This document shows positions 7,828 to 17,034 of a stretch of 64,000 bases of DNA, piece by piece (position 1 is the first letter of the stretch; each line of letters begins with the position of its first letter). The stretch comes from Cupriavidus pampae (GTDB taxonomy: Bacteria; Pseudomonadota; Gammaproteobacteria; Burkholderiales; Burkholderiaceae): NCBI RefSeq assembly GCF_914271485.1, contig NZ_CAJZAG010000001.1:744001-808000 (forward strand), read 5' to 3'. Below the pieces are notes generated by a model that saw nothing but the letters and a program-made list of their open reading frames with translations, did not search any database and had not been told where the DNA came from. Made by a program: the position numbers and the translations under genes.

Positions 7828-8241
7828 TTATGTCGGATCGCGGTCGGAAGGATCGCGATCGTCGAAGTTTAACGCAGCCGAGTTGATGCAATAGCGCAGA
7901 CCGGTTGGCGCCGGGCCATCCTCGAATACGTGGCCCAGATGGCTGCCGCACTCCTTGCAGCGAACCTCGACACGCGTCATGCCGTGGCTGTGGTCCGTGA
8001 CTTCCTCGATAACCTCGCCGTTGATCGGGCGGAAATAGCTCGGCCAGCCGCAGCCCGCATCGAACTTGGTGCCCGATTCGAACAGCGGGGTGCCGCAGCC
8101 GACGCAGTGATAGATGCCCTGGTCCCAGTGATCCCAGAAGCGGCCCGTGAACGGGCGCTCGGTGGCGGCTTCGCGCGCCACGCGATACTCGATGTCGGAG
8201 AGTTGCTCGCGCCACTCGGCGTCGGTTTTCTTTGTGGTCAT
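7828..8241 (-). CDS. msrB: Peptide-methionine (R)-S-oxide reductase MsrB
   Basis: Repairs methionine-R-sulfoxide in proteins. 137 residues. Two CxxC zinc motifs (HCVGCG and RCKECG), a Cys in GCGWPSYF that fits the resolving position, and the catalytic Cys in [10 protein letters not shown] are all present. Start [10 protein letters not shown] was chosen because an AAGGA site lies well placed upstream; the frame is open 15 codons further but into the selO end. It lies 32 bases after selO on the same strand, so two redox-linked proteins are likely coexpressed. Confidence 0.95.
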   Translation of the reverse strand: MTTKKTDAEWREQLSDIEYRVAREAATERPFTGRFWDHWDQGIYHCVGCGTPLFESGTKFDAGCGWPSYFRPINGEVIEEVTDHSHGMTRVEVRCKECGSHLGHVFEDGPAPTGLRYCINSAALNFDDRDPSDRDPT

Positions 8242-8273
8242 GTTCGATTCTTCCTTGTTGGCTACGACGTTGG

Positions 8274-9842
8274 CTACGAGGAGCAACTTACTTCAAGGCC
8301 TGACGCCCAATCCGGAGGCAGCGCCGCATAGTGCTCGGCTTCCGGTTGTTCGTCGAACGGATGGGACAGCACGGCCAGCAGTCGGTTCACTTCGCTGAAG
8401 TCCTTATCGCGCGCCGCGCGGATCGCGGTCTCCGCGAGGTGATTGCGCAGCACGTACTTCGGGTTGACAGCGTTCATCGCGACCGCACGTGCGGCATCAT
8501 CGGATGACTCTTTCCGCAGGCGCGTCCGGTACTCGGCGGCCCATGCGTCCCAGGCGGCGCGATCGAGAAACAGGTCACGCACCGGCGCGTCCGAACCACC
8601 ATCCTTGCCGGATATGCGGGCGAGGTTGCGCCAGAACAAGGTGTAGTCCACACGTTGTGCGTGCAGCAGCCGGAACAGCCCGGTCAGCAGTGCTTCGTCG
8701 CCATCGTCGGCCGACTGCAGGCCGAGCTTGCCGCGATAGAGCCGGAAGAACGCGGCAGCATAGCGGTCGCGGAACGGATCGAGTGCCTCGCGCGCGGTTT
8801 CCGCGGCGGCGTCGTTGGCTGCCTTCCTGGCGTCCTCGCTGTCTCCGGTGTCTTCTCGCCACAGCGGCAGCAGTGCCTGCGCGAGGCAGTGCAGGTTCCA
8901 GAAACCGATCTGCGGTTGCTGGCTGTAGGCGTAGCGACCCTGCTGATCCGAATGATTGCAGATATGGTTGGCGTCGAACGCGTCGAGAAAACCGAACGGA
9001 CCGTAGTCGATGGTCAGCCCGAGGATCGACATATTGTCGGTATTCATCACGCCGTGACAGAAGCCGATCGCCTGCCAGTGCGCCATCAGGTCAGCCGTGC
9101 GCAGCGAGACTTCGCGCAGCAGCGCCTGGTATGGGTTGCCGCTCTGATCTCGTAGGGCGGGATAGAAGCGGTCGATCACGAAATCCGCCAGCTGGCGCAG
9201 CGAAGCATGGTCCTCGCGTGCGGCGAAGTGTTCGAAATGGCCGAAGCGGATAAAGCTCGGCGCCAGCCGCGTGACCACCGCGGCGGTCTCCATGGTTTCG
9301 CGTCGTATCGGCGCATCGGAGCCGACGATCGACAGCGCGCGCGTGGTCGGCACGCCGAGCGCGGCCATGGCTTCGGAGCACAGGTATTCGCGAATCGACG
9401 AGCGAAGCACCGCGCGGCCATCGGCCATGCGCGAGTACGGCGTGAAACCGCCGCCCTTGAGCTGGATCTCCCATGGACCGGTGGCCGTCTGCGCTTCCGC
9501 GAGGCGAATCGCGCGGCCATCGCCAAGCTGGCCGGCCCATACGCCGAACTGATGTCCGGAGTAGACCGTGGCGAGCGGATCGGCCCAGTCGGGCACGGCG
9601 CAACCGCCGAACGTGTCGATGAATGCTTGTTGTTGCGCGGCCTCGCGTGCGGCATCGCCGTGCCAGCCAAGCAGCGCGGCGGCGTCGGGTGCCACGCTGA
9701 CGAGGTAGGGCGAGGGCAATGGCGTCGGTGGCAGCCGCGTGAAGAACCGCTCGCCAAGCGCGGCAAAGCCGGGCGCCGTGGTAAAGGGCACGGCGAACGG
9801 TATGCGTGGCAAGGCGTTGCTGGGATCTGAATTCGGGGGCAT
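8274..9842 (-). CDS. selO: SelO/YdiU protein adenylyltransferase (pseudokinase fold)
   Basis: Pseudokinase of 522 residues that transfers AMP from ATP to Ser/Thr/Tyr of target proteins under oxidative stress. Visible family landmarks: [18 protein letters not shown], the Lys in [13 protein letters not shown], the [13 protein letters not shown] loop and the DYGPFGFLD metal motif. The C-terminus ends Cys-Ser-Ser; in vertebrate SelO the equivalent place is selenocysteine, so C520 is the Cys form. Its partner gene msrB follows at 32 bases. Between its start and the acyl-CoA ligase lies a divergent promoter region of about 190 bases. Confidence 0.95.
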   Translation of the reverse strand: MPPNSDPSNALPRIPFAVPFTTAPGFAALGERFFTRLPPTPLPSPYLVSVAPDAAALLGWHGDAAREAAQQQAFIDTFGGCAVPDWADPLATVYSGHQFGVWAGQLGDGRAIRLAEAQTATGPWEIQLKGGGFTPYSRMADGRAVLRSSIREYLCSEAMAALGVPTTRALSIVGSDAPIRRETMETAAVVTRLAPSFIRFGHFEHFAAREDHASLRQLADFVIDRFYPALRDQSGNPYQALLREVSLRTADLMAHWQAIGFCHGVMNTDNMSILGLTIDYGPFGFLDAFDANHICNHSDQQGRYAYSQQPQIGFWNLHCLAQALLPLWREDTGDSEDARKAANDAAAETAREALDPFRDRYAAAFFRLYRGKLGLQSADDGDEALLTGLFRLLHAQRVDYTLFWRNLARISGKDGGSDAPVRDLFLDRAAWDAWAAEYRTRLRKESSDDAARAVAMNAVNPKYVLRNHLAETAIRAARDKDFSEVNRLLAVLSHPFDEQPEAEHYAALPPDWASGLEVSCSS

Positions 9843-9964
9843 CGGGGCGGGGCGACTTTGAGAGAGATGTGCGGTCTCAGGCTAGGGAAAACGACATGTT
9901 GAGACGGCAAATGACAACCAGTATTGTACGTGCACCCGGTTTTGCGAGCTGCGGCCCAAAATTA

Positions 9965-9976
9965 GCACGACTGTTC
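9965..9976. promoter_or_regulatory. Weak TetR-type dyad upstream of the acyl-CoA ligase
   Basis: GCACGACTGTTC in an AT-rich context, 53 bases before the ligase ATG. It matches 9 of 12 bases of the perfect GAACGATCGTTC palindrome at 43919 and shares the ACGA-N2-GT core with the fadJ site at 33839. On its own it would not be called. Confidence 0.3.
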
Positions 9977-10028
9977 GGTTTTTCGCGGGCCGTTCAATAA
10001 GATGCTGGAGACCATTGGAGACAACCAT

Positions 10029-11654
10029 ATGGCATTGATGGGTCAAATGATGGGCGCACCGTTGCTCATTTCTTCGATCATCAAGCATGCCGCGCGCTAC
10101 TACGGCACCACCGAAATCGTTTCACGACGGACCGAGGGCGATCTCCACCGCTATACCTATCGAGACTGCGAGCTGCGCGCACGCAAGCTGGCGCAGACGC
10201 TGGAAGCATTGGGCGTGAAACAGGGCGAGCGCGTCGGCACGCTGGCCTGGAATGGCTATCGTCACCTCGAACTGTATTACGGCATCTCCGGCATGGGGGC
10301 CGTCTGCCATATGATCAATCCGCGCCTGTTCGCGGAGCAGATCGCCTATATCATCAATCACGCCGAGGACGAGTACGTGTGCTTCGATGCCACGTTCCTG
10401 CCGCTAGTCGAAGGCGTGGCCGCGCATTGCCCGAAGGTGAAAGGCTGGATCATGCTGGCCGACCGCGCGCATATGCCCACGGACCCGAAAGTCCCGCTGC
10501 TGTGCTACGAGGACCTGCTCGATGCGCGGGATGGCCATTACACGTGGCCCGAGCTCGACGAAAATCAGGCTTCGAGCCTTTGCTACACCTCCGGCACCAC
10601 CGGCAACCCGAAGGGCGCGCTCTATTCGCATCGCTCGACCGTGCTGCACGCGTACGCGGCGGCGCTGCCCGACGCGCTCGGTTGTTCGGCACGCGACGTG
10701 ATCCTTCCCGTCGTGCCGATGTTCCACGTCAATGCATGGGGCCTGCCGTATGCGGTGCCGCTGGTCGGCGCCAAGCTCGTGCTGCCTGGGCCGAAGCTCG
10801 ATGGCGCATCGCTTTTCGACCTGTTCGAGCGCGAGGGTGTGACCTTCTCCGCGGGCGTGCCCACGGTATGGCTCGGCCTGCTGCAGCACATGCAGGCCAA
10901 TGACCTGAAATTCTCGACCTTCCGTCGCACTGTGATCGGGGGCTCGGCAGTGCCGCCCGCGATGATCCGCGCGCTGGAAGCGCTCGGCGTCGAGGTGATT
11001 CACGCGTGGGGCATGACCGAGATGTCGCCGCTGGGTACCGTCTGCAAGCTGCTCGCGCGTCATGCGGATCTGCCCGAGGAAGCCCAGCACAGGATTCTGG
11101 AGACGCAGGGTCGCGTGATCTTCGGCGTCGACATGAAGATCGTCGATGGCGATGGCCGCGAACTGCCATGGGATGGCAAGGCATTCGGCGATCTGCTCGT
11201 GCGCGGGCCTTGGATCATCGATCGCTATTTCCGCGCCGAGACGCCCGCGCATGACGACGGATGGTTTCCGACGGGCGATGTGGCGACGATCGACCCCGAC
11301 GGCTATATGCAGATCACCGATCGCAGCAAGGACGTGATCAAGTCCGGCGGCGAGTGGATTTCTTCGATCGACATCGAGAACGTGGCGGCTGCGCACCCAG
11401 CGGTACATATGGCCGCATGCATCTCGGTGCGGCATCCCAAATGGGACGAGCGACCGTTGCTGGTGGTGGTGAAGCGCGCCGGCATGGAGGTATCGCGCGA
11501 CACGCTGCTGAGCTTCTTCGACGGCAAGGTCGCCAAATGGTGGATTCCCGACGATGTGGCGTTTGTCACCGAAATCCCGCTGACCGCGACGGGCAAGATG
11601 CAGAAGCTCAAGCTGCGCGAGCAATTCGCGGACTACAAGCTGCCGACCGCTTGA
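10029..11654 (+). CDS. Acyl-CoA ligase (AMP-forming), FadD/DmdB-like
   Basis: Activates a carboxylic acid to its CoA thioester through an acyl-AMP intermediate. 541 residues of the ANL superfamily: P-loop-like YTSGTTGNPKGALYSHR (about residue 185), WGMTEMSPLGT, GWFPTGDVATIDPDGY, the hinge TDRSKDVIKSGGEWIS, and the catalytic Lys in TATGKMQK near the end. Start: ATG at 10029 behind GGAGACAACC; the in-frame ATG nine codons earlier has no ribosome site. It resembles the medium/long-chain and 3-methylthiopropionate ligases. Position ahead of a Liv-type ABC importer suggests it activates the imported acid. Confidence 0.9.
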   Translation: MALMGQMMGAPLLISSIIKHAARYYGTTEIVSRRTEGDLHRYTYRDCELRARKLAQTLEALGVKQGERVGTLAWNGYRHLELYYGISGMGAVCHMINPRLFAEQIAYIINHAEDEYVCFDATFLPLVEGVAAHCPKVKGWIMLADRAHMPTDPKVPLLCYEDLLDARDGHYTWPELDENQASSLCYTSGTTGNPKGALYSHRSTVLHAYAAALPDALGCSARDVILPVVPMFHVNAWGLPYAVPLVGAKLVLPGPKLDGASLFDLFEREGVTFSAGVPTVWLGLLQHMQANDLKFSTFRRTVIGGSAVPPAMIRALEALGVEVIHAWGMTEMSPLGTVCKLLARHADLPEEAQHRILETQGRVIFGVDMKIVDGDGRELPWDGKAFGDLLVRGPWIIDRYFRAETPAHDDGWFPTGDVATIDPDGYMQITDRSKDVIKSGGEWISSIDIENVAAAHPAVHMAACISVRHPKWDERPLLVVVKRAGMEVSRDTLLSFFDGKVAKWWIPDDVAFVTEIPLTATGKMQKLKLREQFADYKLPTA

Positions 11655-11707
11655 TGCCATCGGGCGGTACGGCGGCCCCCTATAAAAATAAAGTGAAGGA
11701 GACAGGC

Positions 11708-12964
11708 ATGACCAAGATGCGTCCGTTGGCGGCAGCCGCGGCGGTAGTGGCGGCATTCGGTTCTTCGCTGGCTTTCCCGGCAGCTGCCGAGACCGTCAAG
11801 ATCGCGTTTATCGATCCGCTGTCGGGCCTGATGGCCCCGGTGGGTCAGAACCAGCTCAAGAGCTGGCAATACGTGGCCGAGGTGGCCAACCAGAAAGGGT
11901 GGGGTGGGCCGCACAAGTTCGAGGTGGTCGGTTTCGACAACAAGCTGTCGCCGCAGGAAAGCCTGACCATCCTCAAGCAGGTGGCGGACCAGAACATCCG
12001 CTACATCGTGCAGGGCAACGGCTCGTCGGTGGGCCTTGCGCTCGAGGATGCGGTGGCCAAGCACAACGAGCGCAATCCCGGCAAGGAGATCGTCTACCTG
12101 AACTACGCGGCGGTAGATCCGGACATGACCAACAGCAAATGCAGCTACTGGCATTTCCGGCTCGATGCGAACTCCGACATGAAGATGGAGGCGTTGACCA
12201 CGTACCTGGCGAAGGATCCCGCGGTCAAGAAGGTTTATCTGATCAACCAGAACTATTCGTTCGGGCATCAGGTGACGCGCGCGGCCAAGGATTACCTCAA
12301 GCGCAAGCGGCCTGACATCCAGATCGTCGGCGAGGATCTGCATCCGCTTGCGCAGGTGAAGGACTTTGCGCCGTATGCGGCCAAGATCAAGGCGTCGGGT
12401 GCCGATACCGTGATCACGGGCAACTGGGGCAGCGACCTCGCGCTGCTGGTCAAGGCGGCCAAGGACGCGAATCTCACGACCAACTTCTATACGTACTACG
12501 CGACCACCACGGGCGTGCCGACCGCGATGGGTGCGGCCGGGGCCGAGCGCGTGCGCTACGTCGGCTACTACAACGCGAACAACGATGGTTTTCGCGGTGC
12601 CGACGTGATCGACGGGTTCAAGAAGAAGTACAACGACGACTTCTACGTGGTCGCGTCCTATACCGGCATCGCCATGCTGGGCAAGGCCTTCAAGGAGGCC
12701 AACTCGACCGATCCGGTCAAGGTGGCCAAGGCGCTTGGCGGCCTGAAGGTGGAGAGTATGAACGGCACCGTGGAGATGCGCGCGAGCGATCATCAGGCGC
12801 AGCAGTCGCTGGTGGTGGCCACGTGGACCAAGGTCAATGGCAAGGACGTCAAGTACGACCAGGAGAACACGGGCTACGGCTGGAAGACCAATGCGGTGCT
12901 CGATCAGTACGTGGCCGCGCAGCCGACGTCGTGCCAGATGAAGCGGCCGGGCGGTCCAGGTTAA
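11708..12964 (+). CDS. Liv-type ABC transporter substrate-binding protein
   Basis: Periplasmic type I binding protein, 418 residues, with a signal peptide cleaved near AAA-ETVKI (residue 27). The mature start KIAFIDPLSGLMAPVGQNQL is typical of branched-chain amino acid/amide binding proteins (Peripla_BP_6). A strong AAGGAG lies ahead of the ATG. It is first of the five importer components (binding protein, two permeases, two ATPases). Because an acyl-CoA ligase precedes it and the protein is long, an aromatic or aliphatic carboxylate is a more likely ligand than leucine. Confidence 0.92.
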   Translation: MTKMRPLAAAAAVVAAFGSSLAFPAAAETVKIAFIDPLSGLMAPVGQNQLKSWQYVAEVANQKGWGGPHKFEVVGFDNKLSPQESLTILKQVADQNIRYIVQGNGSSVGLALEDAVAKHNERNPGKEIVYLNYAAVDPDMTNSKCSYWHFRLDANSDMKMEALTTYLAKDPAVKKVYLINQNYSFGHQVTRAAKDYLKRKRPDIQIVGEDLHPLAQVKDFAPYAAKIKASGADTVITGNWGSDLALLVKAAKDANLTTNFYTYYATTTGVPTAMGAAGAERVRYVGYYNANNDGFRGADVIDGFKKKYNDDFYVVASYTGIAMLGKAFKEANSTDPVKVAKALGGLKVESMNGTVEMRASDHQAQQSLVVATWTKVNGKDVKYDQENTGYGWKTNAVLDQYVAAQPTSCQMKRPGGPG

Positions 12965-12982
12965 CTGCGCGGGCTAACTACG

Positions 12983-13036
12983 CTGGTTAAGCGCAACAGG
13001 TTAAGCGCAACAGGTTAAGCGCAGCAGGTTAAGCGG
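12983..13036. repeat. Four tandem 14-bp units
   Basis: Units CTGGTTAAGCGCAA, CAGGTTAAGCGCAA, CAGGTTAAGCGCAG and a shortened CAGGTTAAGCGG follow each other directly after the binding-protein stop. Too short and direct to be CRISPR; a slippage-type repeat in a 3' untranslated region. Confidence 0.85.
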
Positions 13037-13055
13037 CTCTCTCCCTCACCCCCAA

Positions 13056-13082
13056 CCCCTCTCCCGCGTCGCGGGAGGGGGG
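13056..13082. terminator. Strong GC hairpin between binding-protein and permease genes
   Basis: CCCCTCTCCCGC pairs with GCGGGAGGGGG around a GTC loop, giving about 12 bp with one wobble. It is preceded by a C-rich CTCCCTCACCCCCAACC track that resembles dispersed intergenic repeats of this group. No T-run follows, so it more likely stabilises the upstream mRNA or partly attenuates than fully terminates. Confidence 0.45.
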
Positions 13083-13104
13083 CGCAAATACGCAAGGGGT
13101 CGTC

Positions 13105-14052
13105 GTGGAATTCTTCGTCATATCGCTACTGAACGGCATCAGCTACGGGTTGCTGCTGTTCATGCTGTCGTCGGGCCTGACGCTGATCTTCAGCATGATG
13201 GGCGTGCTCAATTTCGCGCACGCGAGCTTCTATATGCTCGGCGCCTACCTGGCTTATTCGATTGCCGGAACGATTGGCTTCTGGCCCGCGCTGATTGTGG
13301 CGCCGTTGCTGGTGGCGGGCGCGGGGGCGCTGGTGGAGCGCTTTGGCCTGCGTACCGTGCACAAGTACGGGCATGTGGCCGAGTTGCTGTTCACGTTCGG
13401 GCTGGCGTACCTGATCGAGGAGGGCGTCAAGCTGGTGTGGGGGCTGGCGGCGGTGCCGTATCGGATTCCTCCCGAACTCGACGGACCGCTGTTCACGGTG
13501 TTCACCTCGTCGTTCCCGAAGTACCGCGCCTTCATGATGCTGGTGTCGCTGGCCATGTTGCTGGGCATCTATCTGGTGCTGACGCGCACGCGTATCGGGC
13601 TCGTGATTCAGGCCGCGCTGACGCATCCGGAGATGGTCGAGGCGCTGGGCCATAACGTGCCACGTGTGTTCATGATGGTGTTTGGCGGTGGCGCGGCGCT
13701 GGCGGGGCTGGCCGGGGTGATCGGTGGTAATGCGTTTGTGACCGAGCCATCGATGGCCGCCGCGGTCGGTTCGATCGTGTTCGTGGTGGCGGTGGTGGGT
13801 GGCATGGGATCGCTCGTCGGCGCGTTTATCGCGTCGATACTGATCGGGGTGCTGCAGACCTTCGCGGTGACGATCGATGCCTCGGCGGCCACCATCTTCG
13901 CGGGGCTCGGCATGACCGTGACCGACGCCACGCCGCTGAGCTCGCTGTGGAAGCTCACGGTGGCGCAGGTGGCGCCTGTGCTGCCTTATTTGCTGCTGGT
14001 AGTCATGCTGATCGTGCGCCCGCGTGGGCTCATGGGCACGCGGGAGGGCTGA
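13105..14052 (+). CDS. Liv-type ABC transporter permease (LivH family)
   Basis: Inner-membrane channel subunit, 315 residues, GTG start. The family marks NGISYGLLLFMLSSGLTLIFSMMGVLNFAHASFYMLGA at the N-terminus and the EAA-like region AAVGSIVFVVAVVGGMGSLVGAFIAS in the C-terminal half are present, ending in IVRPRGLMGTREG. About eight hydrophobic segments. It pairs with the next gene to form the transmembrane heterodimer and is separated from it by three bases. Confidence 0.92.
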   Translation: MEFFVISLLNGISYGLLLFMLSSGLTLIFSMMGVLNFAHASFYMLGAYLAYSIAGTIGFWPALIVAPLLVAGAGALVERFGLRTVHKYGHVAELLFTFGLAYLIEEGVKLVWGLAAVPYRIPPELDGPLFTVFTSSFPKYRAFMMLVSLAMLLGIYLVLTRTRIGLVIQAALTHPEMVEALGHNVPRVFMMVFGGGAALAGLAGVIGGNAFVTEPSMAAAVGSIVFVVAVVGGMGSLVGAFIASILIGVLQTFAVTIDASAATIFAGLGMTVTDATPLSSLWKLTVAQVAPVLPYLLLVVMLIVRPRGLMGTREG

Positions 14053-14055
14053 CGG

Positions 14056-15324
14056 ATGGCAACCATGACCGGTACCACGATGCATTACCGCCCGCTCAAT
14101 CTTGCGCGCTGGCTGATCTGGGGCTTTACCGCGCTGGTGATGGCGGTGCTGCCGCTGCTGTTTCCGGGCGGGTTTGCCGTGACGCTGCTGTCGCAGATGG
14201 GCGTCATGATTATTTTTGCGCTCTCGTACAACATGCTGCTCGGGCAGACCGGCATGCTGTCGTTCGGGCACGCGGTGTATGCGGGGCTGGGCGCGTTTAT
14301 CGCGGTGCATGTGCTGAACATGATCGGTGCCGGCAAGGTATGGCTGCCGGTGTCGATGTTGCCGCTGGTGGGTGGGCTTGCGGGCGCGTTCTTTGGCGTG
14401 CTGTTTGGCTACGTGACCACGCGGCGCTCGGGCACGACGTTCGCGATGATCACGCTTGGCATCGGCGAGATGGTGTTTGCCAGTTCGCTGATGTTTCCGG
14501 ATTTCTTTGGCGGCGAGGGCGGGATCTCGACCAATCGCGTGGTTGGCGAGCCGTTTCTCGGCATCACGTTCGGGCCGGGGCGGCAGGTCTACTATCTGAT
14601 CGCGGCATGGTGCCTGGTGTCGATGATTGGCATGTATGCGTGGACGCAGACGCCACTCGGACGTATTGCCAACGCGGTGCGCGACAACCCCGAACGCGTG
14701 GAATTCATCGGCTACAACACGCAGCGCGTGCGCTACCTCGTGCTGATCCTGTCCGCGTTCTTCGCCGGCATTGCGGGCGCGCTGTCGGCGCTCAACTTCG
14801 AGATCGTGTCAGCGGAGAACGTGAGTGCGGTTCGGTCGGGCGGCGTGTTGCTGGCGACGTTTATCGGCGGCGCGGGGGTGTTCTTTGGTCCGGTGCTCGG
14901 CGCGATCGTGTTTATTCTGTTCGCGGTGGCGCTGTCGGACCTGACCAAGGCGTGGCTGCTGTATCTGGGCCTGTTCTTCGTGCTGATGGTGATGTTTGTG
15001 CCGGGTGGGCTGGCGAGCCTGATCCTGCGCCAGGTGCCGCTGATCGCGGCGGGACGCTTCAAGCGGATGTTGCCGTCCTACGCGCAGGGCGCGGTAGCCG
15101 GCCTGCTGCTGCTGGCGGCGACGATTCTGACCGTGGAGATGATCTACAAGGTACAGGTGGATAGCGCGAACGGCACCGCGATGTCGCTGTTCGGCGTCGG
15201 CTTCGATGCCGGCACGCTGGCGCCATGGCTCGTGGCGGGCATGCTGTGGGGGGTGGGCGCGCTGGCATGGCGCTACGCGGCCGCGCGCGTGCGGGCCATG
15301 CTGGAAACCGGAGGTACCGCATGA
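14056..15324 (+). CDS. Liv-type ABC transporter permease (LivM family)
   Basis: Second transmembrane subunit of the importer, 422 residues. LSYNMLLGQTGMLSFGHAVYAGLGAF marks the LivM family and SGGVLLATFIGGAGVFFGPVLGAIVF the coupling region. It carries an additional C-terminal segment of about 80 residues with two hydrophobic stretches beyond the usual end, making it longer than classical LivM (about 320-360). The stop overlaps the following ATPase start as ATGA. Confidence 0.92.
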   Translation: MATMTGTTMHYRPLNLARWLIWGFTALVMAVLPLLFPGGFAVTLLSQMGVMIIFALSYNMLLGQTGMLSFGHAVYAGLGAFIAVHVLNMIGAGKVWLPVSMLPLVGGLAGAFFGVLFGYVTTRRSGTTFAMITLGIGEMVFASSLMFPDFFGGEGGISTNRVVGEPFLGITFGPGRQVYYLIAAWCLVSMIGMYAWTQTPLGRIANAVRDNPERVEFIGYNTQRVRYLVLILSAFFAGIAGALSALNFEIVSAENVSAVRSGGVLLATFIGGAGVFFGPVLGAIVFILFAVALSDLTKAWLLYLGLFFVLMVMFVPGGLASLILRQVPLIAAGRFKRMLPSYAQGAVAGLLLLAATILTVEMIYKVQVDSANGTAMSLFGVGFDAGTLAPWLVAGMLWGVGALAWRYAAARVRAMLETGGTA

Positions 15325-16097
15325 CGGCGACGACTCCCGCGCTGGAACTCACCGACGTGCGCAAGCGCTTTGGCCAGACCGAAATCATTCGCGGCGTGAA
15401 TCTGTGCGTGCAGCGCGGCGAGCGGCACGCGATGATCGGGCCAAATGGTGCCGGCAAGTCGACCACGTTCAACCTGATGTCGGGGCGCTTCTCGCCCACT
15501 TCAGGTTCCGTCAAGCTCAATGGGCAGGATATCGGCGGCAAGCCGCCGTTCGAGATCTACCGCATGGGGCTGTCGCGCAGCTTCCAGATCACGAATATCT
15601 TTCACCGGCTGTCGGTGTTCGAGAACCTGCGTTGCGCGGTGTTGTGGGCGCTCGGGTATCGCTATTCGTTCTGGCATCGGCTGTCGGCATTGCGCGATGC
15701 GCGGTTGCGCGCCGAGGAGGTGCTGGAACTGATCGGCATGACGCATCGTCGCCATGCGCAGGCGGGCATGCTGACGTACGCCGAGCAACGCGCGCTGGAA
15801 ATTGGTATCACCATCGCGGGCGGTGCGGAGGTGATCCTGCTAGACGAGCCGACGGCTGGCATGAGCCGGTCCGAATCGGACCATGCCGTGGAGCTGATTC
15901 GCAAGGTGACGGTGGGCAAGACGCTGATCATGGTGGAGCACGATATGAGCGTGGTGTTCGGGCTTGCGGACCGGATTTCGGTGCTGGTCTATGGCGAGGT
16001 GATTGCCAGCGACACGCCTGAGGCGATTCGCGGGAACCCCAAGGTTCGCGAGGCGTATCTCGGTACCACGCTCGACGACGCGGTGGAGGCGGCATGA
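15321..16097 (+). CDS. Liv-type ABC transporter ATP-binding protein (LivG family)
   Basis: Cytosolic ATPase subunit, 258 residues from the ATG that overlaps the livM stop. Walker A is intact (GPNGAGKST, about residue 40), the LivG loop FEIYRMGLSRSFQITNIF follows, the signature is LTYAEQRALEI in place of LSGGQ (the LivG family normally reads LSYGEQ), and Walker B is VILLDEPTAGM. H-loop Lys/His: MVEHDMSVVF. A longer in-frame start inside livM is rejected. Confidence 0.92.
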   Translation: MTATTPALELTDVRKRFGQTEIIRGVNLCVQRGERHAMIGPNGAGKSTTFNLMSGRFSPTSGSVKLNGQDIGGKPPFEIYRMGLSRSFQITNIFHRLSVFENLRCAVLWALGYRYSFWHRLSALRDARLRAEEVLELIGMTHRRHAQAGMLTYAEQRALEIGITIAGGAEVILLDEPTAGMSRSESDHAVELIRKVTVGKTLIMVEHDMSVVFGLADRISVLVYGEVIASDTPEAIRGNPKVREAYLGTTLDDAVEAA

Positions 16098-16810
16098 TGG
16101 CGGCGCCGATGCTCGAAGTGGCCAGGCTCCACGCGTACTACGGCAAGAGTCATATCCTCCATGGCGTCGACCTGCGCATCGAGGAGGGCGAGATTGTCGC
16201 GCTGCTCGGCCGCAACGGCGTGGGTCGCTCGACGCTCGCCAAGGCGATTCTGGGCATGGTGCGCGCCGAGGGCACGCTGAAGCTGCGCGGCACCGATATC
16301 CTCGGCCGCCGCACGTTCGAGATCGCGCACCTCGGCATCGGCTACGTGCCCGAGAACCGCGATATCTTTCCCACGCTGACTGTGCGACAGAACCTGCAAC
16401 TCGGCGAGAAACGCAACCCACACCAGCCCAAACCGCGCTGGAACATCGAGGACATGTTCGAGATATTTCCAAGGCTGCGCGAGCGCGAGCACACGCCAGC
16501 CGGCGTGCTCTCCGGAGGCGAGCAGCAGATGCTCACGCTGTGCCGCACGCTGATGGGCGACCCCGACCTCGTGCTGATCGACGAACCCACCGAAGGCCTC
16601 GCCCCGCTGATCGTGACGCAGGTAGCGGAGTTCCTGCGCACGCTGCGCGCCCGCGGCATCTCCGTGCTCCTGATCGAACAAAAGCTAGCCATCGCCCTCG
16701 ACATCTCGCAACGCGTCTACGTGATGGGCCACGGGCAGATCGTGTTCGAGGGCTCCCCAGCGGAACTCAAGGGCAACGCGATGGTGCGCAAGGAGTGGCT
16801 GGAGGTTTGA
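16094..16810 (+). CDS. Liv-type ABC transporter ATP-binding protein (LivF family) with Arg in Walker A
   Basis: Second ATPase, 238 residues. Starts MMAAPMLEVARLHAYYGKSHILHGVDL; signature LSGGEQQMLTLCRTL and Walker B LVLIDEPTEGLAP are standard. Walker A reads GRNGVGRST: the P-loop lysine (residue 45, codon 16226-16228) is arginine. This variant may recur in a subgroup of LivF proteins; since LivG keeps its lysine, the transporter can still have one normal ATP site. Overlaps livG by four bases. Confidence 0.9.
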   Translation: MMAAPMLEVARLHAYYGKSHILHGVDLRIEEGEIVALLGRNGVGRSTLAKAILGMVRAEGTLKLRGTDILGRRTFEIAHLGIGYVPENRDIFPTLTVRQNLQLGEKRNPHQPKPRWNIEDMFEIFPRLREREHTPAGVLSGGEQQMLTLCRTLMGDPDLVLIDEPTEGLAPLIVTQVAEFLRTLRARGISVLLIEQKLAIALDISQRVYVMGHGQIVFEGSPAELKGNAMVRKEWLEV

Positions 16811-17034
16811 TTGCCAACGGGATGGTCAATCGGCCTTGAAGTCGGCCTTGCGGACGACTTCCTTCTGGCAGTTCACTTCCTCGGCAAGGGCAATGCTCGC
16901 GGGCGGCTTCAGTTTGGGGTGGTCGTGGTTGGATGTCGCAGAACGACCCTTTGGCGTCATCCGGGGCCGCCCGATTTGACGGCTGCAATCAGGCTTAATG
17001 CGGCCGCTTACTGCGCCGCCCTTGCCGGAGCCGC
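16811..17034. other. Convergent intergenic region without recognised gene
   Basis: About 220 bases between the livF stop (+) and the SDR stop (-). No hairpin with a T-run and no credible small gene seen; the minus-strand open frame over 16826-17209 has Arg/Gly-rich shadow composition. Confidence 0.5.

Noticed and set aside
12983..13036. Possible CRISPR array
   Set aside because: Units are 14 bp, directly adjoining without spacers; simple tandem repeat. The 42174 repeat was rejected for the same reason.
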